This document shows positions 1 to 5,156 of a DNA stretch of 5,209 nucleotides, piece by piece; the first letter of the stretch is position 1; each line of letters opens with the position of its first letter. The translations under genes were made by a program, and so were the position numbers. The stretch comes from Planctomycetales bacterium (GTDB lineage Bacteria; Planctomycetota; Phycisphaerae; SM23-33), in contig JAUVIQ010000204.1 of the NCBI GenBank assembly GCA_030592655.1, positions 1-5,209 on the forward strand, read 5' to 3'. The notes beneath the pieces are model-generated. The model searched no databases. It was not told where the DNA came from and saw nothing but the letters and a program-made list of their open reading frames with translations.

Positions 1-1
1 A

Positions 2-28
2 CACCGCGACCACGGCACCCGCTACTAA
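2..28 (+). CDS. Possible 3' end of an upstream gene (partial)
   Basis: One frame entering from the left edge reads HRDHGTRY and stops at TAA (26-28), three bases before the start of the channel gene. All eight codons end in C, which is what a GC-rich coding frame would show, but eight codons are very little evidence. A competing frame ends at TGA 33-35 and would overlap the next start as ATGA; its third positions look random. No function can be proposed. If real, the upstream gene sits tightly against the potassium-uptake genes and may share their transcript. That would fit the absence of any promoter or Shine-Dalgarno sequence before base 32. Confidence 0.3.
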   Translation, partial: HRDHGTRY

Positions 29-31
29 CAC

Positions 32-1894
32 ATGAATGGTAAAGACGAACAACCTGCCAGTCCGTTTCTTTTTCGTCGGCGGATGCTGATGTATTTCGAC
101 GTTCTGATGGCGTTTGCAGCAGCGTCAGCCATAACGGCCCTTGCGCTGGAATACGGTTTCTACACCCCGCCTGTAGCGAAAATCTGGCTCCACGTCGTCC
201 AGGGTTGCGTTCTCGGCGCGTTCGTACTGGACCGATTCGCGCGACTGGTGCTAAGCAACGATCGTAAGGGGTTCCTCCGCGAAAACTGGATCGATTTTGC
301 CCTGATGGTGGTAGCGGCGGCAATAGTCGTCGCCGTCGTTACCGGGCAGATAGAGTTGAAACTACTTTCGGCCGCTACCCTTTATGTCGTCATCACGCAG
401 GTATATATCCTTGCGGTGCTGGTGATTCGAACTATAGGTTTTCAATTCAAAGTCGCCGGGGCAGGAATCCATCCGGTCTGGATACTGATAGGAAGTTTCG
501 TAATAGTAATCCTGTTCGGCGCGGGTCTGCTGATGCTTCCCAAGGCCGCTCCGCAGGACAACCCGCTGGGCTTCACGGACGCCCTCTTCACCGCTACCAG
601 CGCGACCTGCGTAACCGGTCTTATCGTCCGCGACACGGGAACGGAGTTTGCCCGATTCGGACAGGTGGTCATCCTTGCGATGATTCAACTGGGCGGTCTG
701 GGAATAATGGTCTCTGGAACGATTTTCGCTCTCCTGGTCGGGAGGGGCCTGAGCATACGCGAGAGCCTCATGGCTGGGCAAACCTTCGCCGACGGGACGA
801 TCGGGCGAATCGGGAAAATGGTGAAGTTTGCGATAATTTCGACCCTTTTGATAGAGGCCGCTGCCGCTGCGGTTATGTACACCATGTGGTCGGACTTCCT
901 CGGAAAGGAATTATCGCTGAACGCAGAGGTCGTATTCACGAGCGTCTTTCACGCTGTCAGCGCCTTCTGCAATGCCGGATTTTCGCTCCAGTCCGACAGC
1001 CTGATGGGAATGCGGGAGAATTGGCAGATCATCGGAGTAATGGCGCCGTTGATATTCCTGGGTGGGCTTGGTTTTCCCGTGCTTTACGATCTGACCGGCG
1101 CGTTATGGAACTGGCTTTTCCGACAGGCAACGCGAAGCAGAGGACCAATACTTACGCTGCACAGTAAGTTGGTGCTGTCGATGTCGATTGTGCTGCTTCT
1201 GGCCGGTGCGGTCGGGTTGTTTATGTTCGAGACATCGGGCGGAAGCGGTCAGACCTTCGGCGCGCCGATAAGCACACAGTACGACGATCACCCGCTTGCC
1301 CAAAGAGACACGATGGCGCAACTACCCGCCGGCGACCAGGTCCGTGAATCGGTTTTTCAATCGGTAACCGCCCGTACAGCCGGGTTCAATACCGTCGATA
1401 TGGACCAGCTCAGTATGGGCGGAAAGTTATGGATGTGCATACTGATGATAATCGGCGGCTCACCGGCAAGTACTGCCGGTGGAATGAAGACCACCACCCT
1501 GGCTGTGCTCGTGCTGACAATCTGGTGTATGCTGCGCCGGCGCGAACGGGTCGAGGCCTTCAAACGCAGCATCACCGAACCGTTTGTCAGAAAGGCCGTT
1601 ACGCTGGCGGGGCTGTACCTGACGCTGGTGCTGGGTGTTACGCTGCTGCTTTGCATAACCTTGAGCGACAGGGGTCTGACGTTCATGCAGATTTTCTTTG
1701 AGGCGTGCAGCGCCTGCGGGACGGTGGGGTTGAGTTGCGGAGTAACAGGTTGTTTGACGACAGGGGCAAAATACGTGATTATATTGGCTATGTTTATCGG
1801 AAGACTTGGCCCGCTGACGCTGCTTCTGGCACTGACGGTGCGGCTGAAGACTGTAAAATACGCCTATCCGAATGAGGAGGTGGTTCTGGGATGA
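32..1894 (+). CDS. ktrB: TrkH/KtrB-type K+ channel subunit, extended N-terminus
   Basis: Membrane subunit of a Trk/Ktr potassium uptake system, the ion-conducting part gated by the cytosolic RCK protein encoded next. All four pore-loop filters of the SKT superfamily are visible: TSATCVTGL (189-197), VSAFCNAGFS (309-318), VTARTAGFNT (445-454) and CSACGTVGLS (559-568), each with its filter glycine (G196, G316, G451, G566). The loop GGSPASTAGGMKTTT (475-489) and the C-terminal GRLGPLT (590-596) are also family hallmarks. At 620 residues it is longer than typical KtrB or TrkH (about 450-485). The surplus is mostly residues 1-140, with about four hydrophobic segments (roughly 20-42, 52-75, 86-106, 112-135), plus a polar insert (about 400-438) before the third pore loop. 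I chose the first ATG because the extension is coherent membrane protein. No Shine-Dalgarno is visible, so coupling to an upstream gene is possible. A later start at M18 cannot be excluded. The name ktrB rather than trkH follows from the single-RCK partner; family membership is firm. Confidence 0.95.
   Translation: MNGKDEQPASPFLFRRRMLMYFDVLMAFAAASAITALALEYGFYTPPVAKIWLHVVQGCVLGAFVLDRFARLVLSNDRKGFLRENWIDFALMVVAAAIVVAVVTGQIELKLLSAATLYVVITQVYILAVLVIRTIGFQFKVAGAGIHPVWILIGSFVIVILFGAGLLMLPKAAPQDNPLGFTDALFTATSATCVTGLIVRDTGTEFARFGQVVILAMIQLGGLGIMVSGTIFALLVGRGLSIRESLMAGQTFADGTIGRIGKMVKFAIISTLLIEAAAAAVMYTMWSDFLGKELSLNAEVVFTSVFHAVSAFCNAGFSLQSDSLMGMRENWQIIGVMAPLIFLGGLGFPVLYDLTGALWNWLFRQATRSRGPILTLHSKLVLSMSIVLLLAGAVGLFMFETSGGSGQTFGAPISTQYDDHPLAQRDTMAQLPAGDQVRESVFQSVTARTAGFNTVDMDQLSMGGKLWMCILMIIGGSPASTAGGMKTTTLAVLVLTIWCMLRRRERVEAFKRSITEPFVRKAVTLAGLYLTLVLGVTLLLCITLSDRGLTFMQIFFEACSACGTVGLSCGVTGCLTTGAKYVIILAMFIGRLGPLTLLLALTVRLKTVKYAYPNEEVVLG
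1874..1880 (+). promoter_or_regulatory. Ribosome binding site of ktrA
   Basis: GAGGAGG lies inside the last codons of the channel gene, with 10 nt between it and the ATG at 1891. It is a strong Shine-Dalgarno match. With the ATGA overlap it fixes the ktrA start and supports translational coupling of the two subunits. Confidence 0.85.
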
Positions 1895-2574
1895 GTAATT
1901 CAAACCGTTTTGCGGTAATCGGTCTTGGACGTTTCGGGATGAGGCTTGCTCGCGGGTTGGCAGCGGCAGGTGCCGAGGTCATCGCCGTCGATAAGAGACC
2001 TAATCTTGTCGAGCAGATGCGCGATGTCGTTACGCTGGCCGTCGCGCTGGACGCCACCGACGAAGAGGCAATAATCGCCCAGGGAATCGACAAGGTCAAC
2101 GTAGCCGTTGTCGGCGTCGGGGGCGCGTTCGAGTCCAGTGCCCTGGCAACTTCCATCCTCAAAAGCCTCGGCGTTCCACGAGTCATCAGCCGGGCGACAA
2201 CAAGGCAGCGGGCAGAGATACTCTCTCGCATCGGAGCCGACGACATCGTCAACCCCGAAGCCGAGTCCGCCGAGCGATGGTGCCACCGACTGGTAGTCCC
2301 CCAAGTAACCGAGAAGATCGACCTCGGTGAGGACCATTCGCTCGTGCAGATACGCACACCGTCGGGGTGGGTCGGAAAGACACTTGCAGACCTGAACGTG
2401 CGAAAGAAATTCGGAGTCAACGTCGTTGCGATTCACCGCCTCCCACCCGGAAAAGACCCCAAAACCCATGCCTACGTCATAGATACACCCATGCCCGACA
2501 GCGCAATCGAATCGGGCGACCTGCTGCTCGTAGTTGGAACAAACGAAGCCATCGAGGACCTTCCGAGAGAATAG
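1891..2574 (+). CDS. ktrA: KtrA/TrkA-type RCK regulatory subunit of K+ uptake
   Basis: Cytosolic regulatory subunit expected to form an RCK ring under the membrane channel encoded just upstream and to gate it in response to bound nucleotide. The N-terminal Rossmann (RCK_N) domain shows GLGRFG (11-16), an acidic residue at the end of strand 2 (D34 in VIAVDKRP) that normally contacts the ribose, the family motif LDATDEEAI (53-61), and NPE (121-123) at the end of the domain. An RCK_C (TrkA_C) domain follows at about 143-224, ending in a typical GDLLLVVGTNEAIE strand-helix (209-222). One RCK unit and 227 residues match KtrA (about 220) rather than the double-length enterobacterial TrkA. The start overlaps the channel stop as ATGA and has a good Shine-Dalgarno. 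The stop codon abuts a repeat element, so the last residues could be repeat-altered, but the domain looks complete. Confidence 0.95.
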   Translation: MSNSNRFAVIGLGRFGMRLARGLAAAGAEVIAVDKRPNLVEQMRDVVTLAVALDATDEEAIIAQGIDKVNVAVVGVGGAFESSALATSILKSLGVPRVISRATTRQRAEILSRIGADDIVNPEAESAERWCHRLVVPQVTEKIDLGEDHSLVQIRTPSGWVGKTLADLNVRKKFGVNVVAIHRLPPGKDPKTHAYVIDTPMPDSAIESGDLLLVVGTNEAIEDLPRE

Positions 2575-2590
2575 AAAAAGGAGAAAAAGG
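2573..2590 (+). repeat. Tandem 9-bp duplication at the edge of the inverted repeat
   Basis: AGAAAAAGG occurs twice head to tail (2573-2581 and 2582-2590). The first copy overlaps the ktrA stop codon TAG; the second is the outer end of the left repeat arm. It may be a slippage product or a scar of how the element arrived. Confidence 0.8.
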
Positions 2591-2669
2591 GGACATTCTA
2601 CTTTTTCTCGCGTCAGCCTGTCGCGGGCAAGGAATGTAACAGAGAAAAAGTAGAATGTCCCCTTTTTCT
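2582..2669. repeat. REPIN-like element: perfect 28-bp inverted repeat
   Basis: The left arm (2582-2609) and right arm (2642-2669) are exact reverse complements over 28 bp, separated by a 32-bp spacer (2610-2641) that can itself form a short GCCT/GGGC stem. The arm core is GGGGACATTCTAC, flanked by A5 and T5 tracts. Paired REP-like sequences around a short spacer, with no transposase inside, fit a REPIN or MITE-like element. From memory, similar GGGGACATTCTAC arms recur in planctomycete-type genomes and sometimes flank IS200-like (REP-associated) transposase genes; I could not check this. As RNA the arms form a long hairpin ending CCCC-UUUUU, with the mirror arrangement on the other strand, so it could also terminate transcription in both directions. 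Confidence 0.85.
2582..2669. terminator. Possible bidirectional terminator formed by the REPIN-like hairpin
   Basis: The folded transcript has GGGG paired with CCCC near the stem base, directly followed by T5 (2663-2667) on the + strand. On the opposite strand the A5 tract at 2584-2588 gives the same U-tract geometry. The position right after the ktrA stop suits an operon terminator. The T-tract can, however, also pair with the A-tract, and the loop is long, so efficiency is uncertain. Confidence 0.4.
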
Positions 2670-3656
2670 GATGCAATGATAAATATCCGCCAGGCGATCC
2701 GTAATATCATTTCCGAGCGCATCCTGCCCTGGATCGAGCGCGACGGCGTCAGCAAACTGATCCTGCCCGAACAAATCACACCCGATGATTGCGCCAAGCC
2801 GATGAAATGCAAACAGACATGCGACCTACGGCACCGTGAGCACGAAATTGGAATCGGGCTGACGGGTGAGGTGCCGTATTGCATTGAAAGCAAGAGATTC
2901 ATCTTTACCCCCGGCAGAATGGTGCTCCTGCCGGCAGAGACACCTCATGCCTCGGATGTAAAAACCTGGTCGTGGGCCGAAAACCTCGACCTCGATCGGT
3001 GCTCTTCATCTTTCTGGCTGAGGAGCTTTCACTCGGGCATCTGGGCACAGTTCCTCCAGTTCACGGACTTATCTGATGTGCTGGAGGTAAGCCGACCATG
3101 CCTGCTTCTGGACCGACACTTCAGCAGGTTGATGGTCTGCCTGCTGGAAGAGGTCCGCTCCGGACTGGACAATTACGCCGGTGTCGGACGATGCATTCTC
3201 ATGGAAATAATGGAGCGATGCCTTCGGGCGACAGGCGCTGCCGCCGCCGACACACTGTCTATTCCGACTTCTCGAAGACGGACCAAGGTCGGCTCAAAGC
3301 AACCCCCCAGCCGGGTGCGGATCGCACGGGAGTTTATTCATTCCAACTACCACAGACCCATCGGAAGGGACGACATCGTAGATGCCGCCGAGAGCAGCAT
3401 CACCCACCTAAGCCGACAATTCAAGGCCGCGACAGGCATGAGTCCCATTCAGTACCTCACCAACATTCGCATGGCCGCCGCCAGGGAACTGCTCGCCACC
3501 GACCTGAAGGTCTCCGAAGTGGCCCGACTGGTGGGCATTGAAGATCCCGCCTATTTCAGCAGGGTTTTCTGTCACGCCAGCGGTGTTACTCCCCTAACCT
3601 ACCGCGAGCGGTTAGCCAAGGCGTCAAAATCCGCGAAACCCCGCAAGGTACAATAG
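2655..3656 (+). CDS. AraC-family transcriptional regulator with N-terminal cupin-like domain
   Basis: DNA-binding regulator of the AraC/XylS family. The N-terminal half carries a cupin-like AraC_binding segment (HEIGIGLTGEVPYCI at 63-77, then FTPGRMVLLPAETPHA at 84-99), the type used to sense small molecules such as sugars; the ligand cannot be read from the sequence. The C-terminal half has both helix-turn-helix units: the first at about 236-258, followed by GMSPIQYLTNIRMAAARELL (261-280), and the second at 285-305, followed by the signature GVTPLTYRERL (310-320). The start is uncertain. ATG 2655 lies inside the right arm of the inverted repeat, while ATG 2676 (residue 8) lies just outside it and gives 326 residues; neither has a clear Shine-Dalgarno. 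I favour 2676 as the ancestral start. The gene faces the same way as the PEP-CTERM gene that follows 161 bp later, making that gene a natural candidate target. Confidence 0.92.
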   Translation: MSPFSDAMINIRQAIRNIISERILPWIERDGVSKLILPEQITPDDCAKPMKCKQTCDLRHREHEIGIGLTGEVPYCIESKRFIFTPGRMVLLPAETPHASDVKTWSWAENLDLDRCSSSFWLRSFHSGIWAQFLQFTDLSDVLEVSRPCLLLDRHFSRLMVCLLEEVRSGLDNYAGVGRCILMEIMERCLRATGAAAADTLSIPTSRRRTKVGSKQPPSRVRIAREFIHSNYHRPIGRDDIVDAAESSITHLSRQFKAATGMSPIQYLTNIRMAAARELLATDLKVSEVARLVGIEDPAYFSRVFCHASGVTPLTYRERLAKASKSAKPRKVQ

Positions 3657-3692
3657 TCCAATAACAAAGTACCTATTGTTCATTGACAATAG
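3650..3692. promoter_or_regulatory. Putative operator: three ACAATAG half-sites
   Basis: ACAATAG occurs at 3650-3656 (over the regulator's stop codon) and at 3686-3692, with the reverse complement CTATTGT at 3673-3679. The last two form a perfect 7-bp inverted repeat with a 6-bp centre, 20 bp in all, overlapping the -35 box. The outer site is a direct repeat 36 bp upstream. This is the layout of a dimer operator plus an auxiliary half-site. The bound protein is unknown; the adjacent AraC-type regulator is one candidate, although AraC proteins more often use direct repeats. Confidence 0.5.
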
Positions 3693-3711
3693 AGGCATTC
3701 TGCGGTACAAT
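3683..3711 (+). promoter_or_regulatory. Sigma70-type promoter of the PEP-CTERM gene
   Basis: TTGACA (3683-3688) is a perfect -35 box and TACAAT (3706-3711) matches the -10 consensus at five of six bases, with the ideal 17-bp spacer. Transcription should start near 3717-3719, giving a leader of about 100 nt before the ATG at 3818. It is the best promoter match I found in the window and lies in a true intergenic gap. Confidence 0.75.
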
Positions 3712-3756
3712 TCTACCTGTTGGAATGAAGGTTATTCGATTATGGATTGTCAGTAT

Positions 3757-3775
3757 CAGCGGTGCGTTACCGTTG
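3757..3775 (+). other. Small stem-loop in the 5' leader
   Basis: CAGCGGT pairs with ACCGTTG (7 bp, one G-U) around the loop GCGTT. It lies inside the predicted leader, about 27 nt upstream of the Shine-Dalgarno. It matches no riboswitch class I recognise and may be incidental. Confidence 0.35.
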
Positions 3776-3802
3776 GGACACTTTACGAAGAACTTATGTC
3801 AA

Positions 3803-3810
3803 GAGAGGAG
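3803..3810 (+). promoter_or_regulatory. Ribosome binding site that sets the PEP-CTERM gene start
   Basis: GAGAGGAG ends 7 nt before ATG 3818. The same reading frame stays open upstream to 3683 (an in-frame ATG at 3725 and a TTG at 3683), but neither has a ribosome site. Only the 3818 start places the signal peptide at the N-terminus. Confidence 0.85.
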
Positions 3811-3817
3811 AAGCAAG

Positions 3818-4876
3818 ATGAGAAATGTAACGATTGTATTGGCAGTAGCGGCGGTGCTGGCCTTGGCCGGACAGGCGCAGGGTGCTATCTTCGACTGGGA
3901 TAACAGCCTAGGCGACGGCCTCTGGCACACGATCGGCGCCGGAGGGGAAACGAACTGGAACCGGGACAATTCGGAACTGCCCGGCAGCAGCGACGATGCC
4001 TGGATAAGAGGTGGGCGGACCGCCACGTTCAGCGCCGCTACCGGCAACGTTTCCGTCTATAGGATGGCAGCGGGTTACAGCGGCATAGGCACATTCAACC
4101 AGACCGGCGGGTCGCTGACTGTGGGCAGCGGACACTTCTACATCAGCGAGAGCAGCGGTACCGGAACGTACAACCTCTCCGGCGGAACGCTGATTACCAA
4201 AAGGATGTATGTAGAATACGACACCTGGTATGACGGAAACAGCGCAACGTGGAACATCACCAACTCCCCATCGATCACCATCAGTCAACTGCTCCAGTTC
4301 GGAAAGAGCGCGGACCTCGATGAGAACAACTGCATACTGACAGCCGTTACGGGCACTGTCATCCACATGACCGGTTCGCAGTTCGAGAACATGTGCCAGA
4401 ATGACGGCGTGACCGGCCTAGCCGGGCTGAACAACATCACCTTCATCTTCAAAGGCGGTCTCGGCGACGTGGACACCTTTGAGGTAGGCGGCGAGAATGT
4501 TGGCTGCATCGCAGGCGGACTGAGCGAGAACTTCGCCCTCGAAGGTCTGGCGCTTGGCACCGGCGCCGACACCGAGGAAGGAAATATCCAGTTGGTGGAC
4601 ACCCATGACAATCACGTGGACACCAGCGGCAAGGCCGAGGCCCTCTACGTCGAGACACTCACACTCAACGATCCTGACTCGGTCCTCGACCTGAACGGCA
4701 AATGGCTCTACTACGAGAACCTCGTTCTGGCCAATGGGGCGACCATTGCTAATGTTGTTACCGGCGCCGGGGCTACCGGCGGCATCTGCGAGATTCCCGA
4801 GCCGGCGACGATGACGCTGCTTGGGCTCGGCGGGATCGGCGTCCTGCTGAAGCGAAGGCGCAAGTCCCGAGCGTAG
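3818..4876 (+). CDS. Secreted PEP-CTERM protein with beta-strand repeats
   Basis: Exported protein of 352 residues, function unknown. The N-terminus is a clear signal peptide: MRN, a hydrophobic core (VTIVLAVAAVLALAG), and a likely cleavage site after AQG (about residue 22). The C-terminus is a PEP-CTERM sorting tail: PEP at 327-329, a hydrophobic stretch (330-344), then KRRRK (345-349). Such tails are processed by exosortase-type enzymes; none is encoded here. The body is rich in Gly, Thr, Ser and Asn, and contains two related units, GIGTFNQTGGSL (89-100) and GTGTYNLSGGTL (114-125), 25 residues apart. They resemble beta-helix or autotransporter-passenger repeats common in planctomycete surface proteins. 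A later segment (about 273-310, LYVETLTLNDPDSVLDLNG and following) recurs in such proteins, as far as I recall. The last codons and the stop fall in a GC-rich repeat motif. It has its own promoter and leader, probably under regulator control. Confidence 0.9.
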   Translation: MRNVTIVLAVAAVLALAGQAQGAIFDWDNSLGDGLWHTIGAGGETNWNRDNSELPGSSDDAWIRGGRTATFSAATGNVSVYRMAAGYSGIGTFNQTGGSLTVGSGHFYISESSGTGTYNLSGGTLITKRMYVEYDTWYDGNSATWNITNSPSITISQLLQFGKSADLDENNCILTAVTGTVIHMTGSQFENMCQNDGVTGLAGLNNITFIFKGGLGDVDTFEVGGENVGCIAGGLSENFALEGLALGTGADTEEGNIQLVDTHDNHVDTSGKAEALYVETLTLNDPDSVLDLNGKWLYYENLVLANGATIANVVTGAGATGGICEIPEPATMTLLGLGGIGVLLKRRRKSRA

Positions 4877-4891
4877 TCGAGGGGCTCCGAC
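4865..4891. repeat. GC-rich interspersed-repeat-like motif over the stop codon
   Basis: The sequence around CCCGAGCGTAGTCGAGGGG includes the TAG stop (4874-4876) and is followed by GGCTCCGAC, which can fold back on the GTCG at 4876-4879. From memory, CGAGCGTAGTCGAGGGG-type strings are dispersed in many environmental bacterial genomes; I could not verify copies here. If so, the last three or four residues of the PEP-CTERM protein come from the repeat. Confidence 0.5.
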
Positions 4892-4910
4892 AGAAGCGAC
4901 GTTAATTTTG

Positions 4911-4938
4911 ACAATTGGCAATTGAAAATCGGCAATTG
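4911..4938. repeat. CAATTG array with 7-bp period
   Basis: Four consecutive 7-bp units read ACAATTG, GCAATTG, AAAATCG and GCAATTG. Three of the four contain CAATTG, a self-complementary hexamer. No protein-coding reading is credible here. Confidence 0.65.
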
Positions 4939-4943
4939 GTATG

Positions 4944-4992
4944 TACCTCCAGCCCATGGAGTTATTTCTCCTTCTCCGTGGGCTGTAGGGTA
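4944..4992. repeat. GC-rich hairpin with nested alternative pairing
   Basis: AGCCCATGGAG (4951-4961) pairs with CTCCGTGGGCT (4974-4984) over 11 bp including one G-U, and C4950-G4985 adds a twelfth. After a short internal loop, TACC (4944-4947) pairs with GGTA (4989-4992). The loop is 12 nt. GGAG (4958-4961) could instead pair with a nearer CTCC (4968-4971). No U-tract follows, so it is not a standard intrinsic terminator. Confidence 0.65.
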
Positions 4993-5001
4993 ACACGACA
5001 T

Positions 5002-5124
5002 AAGAGAATGTCGAATATCGAACAAAGAATTTTGAATTTCGAAGTGAAAAAACATCTTTCAAAGGCGGTTTGTTTCTTTTACTTCGAAATTCGACATTCC
5101 CTGTTCAATATTCAATATTCTCTT
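5002..5124. repeat. Long imperfect inverted repeat (51-bp arms)
   Basis: The left arm (5002-5052) matches the reverse complement of the right arm (5074-5124) at 42 of 51 positions by my hand alignment. Eight of the nine differences are transitions. The longest perfect block is GAATTTCGAAGT. The 21-nt loop (5053-5073) contains CTTTCAAAG. The element is AT-rich, non-coding, and ends 32 bp before the prepilin-like start. It could be a MITE-like mobile repeat or a large RNA hairpin. Confidence 0.8.
5006..5047. repeat. Heptad array GAATNTN within the left arm
   Basis: Six successive 7-bp units all begin with GAA: GAATGTC, GAATATC, GAACAAA, then GAATTTT, GAATTTC, GAAGTGA. The reverse complement of the right arm shows the same register, so both arms share the 7-bp period. 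Confidence 0.7.
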
Positions 5125-5145
5125 TTATCGGCAGGTAATAAAGCA

Positions 5146-5151
5146 GAGAGG
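5146..5151 (+). promoter_or_regulatory. Ribosome binding site of the prepilin-like gene
   Basis: GAGAGG ends 5 nt before ATG 5157. It is a reasonable Shine-Dalgarno and supports that start. Confidence 0.65.
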
Positions 5152-5156
5152 CAACT

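Larger units (their letters stand above)
4877..5156. other. Gene-free gap built of stacked repeats
   Basis: These 280 bp between the PEP-CTERM stop and the prepilin-like start hold no credible gene. They are occupied by four repeat structures, listed separately, and are AT-richer than the flanking genes. I see no good promoter for the prepilin-like gene and no classical U-tract terminator for the PEP-CTERM gene; the hairpins may serve as transcript ends. Confidence 0.7.

Noticed and set aside
1423..1500. GGSPASTAGG instead of the more usual G at the fifth position (GGSPGSTAGG) as a defect in the channel
   Set aside because: A small Ala-for-Gly difference in this loop is compatible with function, and all four filter glycines are intact.
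1794..2676. Long minus-strand open frames opposite ktrA (208 and 258 codons)
   Set aside because: They mirror the strongly supported ktrA gene, have no family motifs or ribosome sites, and are typical antisense open frames in GC-rich coding DNA.
3098..3541. Plus-strand open frame of 147 codons in another frame of the AraC-like gene
   Set aside because: It overlaps the helix-turn-helix coding region, is Arg/His/Gln-rich low-complexity and lacks a start signal.
3676..3903. 75-codon open frame spanning the promoter and the PEP-CTERM start
   Set aside because: It begins upstream of the predicted transcription start, overlaps the signal peptide out of frame and has no recognisable product.
4418..5062. 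Minus-strand open frame of 214 codons over the 3' half of the PEP-CTERM gene
   Set aside because: It runs through the repeat-rich gap and opposite a well-supported gene, with no protein motif.
5091..5121. Possible promoter for the prepilin-like gene (TCGACA ... TATTCT)
   Set aside because: The -35 match is imperfect, the spacer is 19 bp, and both boxes fall inside the repeat arm, so chance is a sufficient explanation.
5006..5124. CRISPR-like spaced repeats
   Set aside because: The units are 7 bp, contiguous and lack unique spacers; the structure is an inverted repeat, not an array of repeats and spacers.
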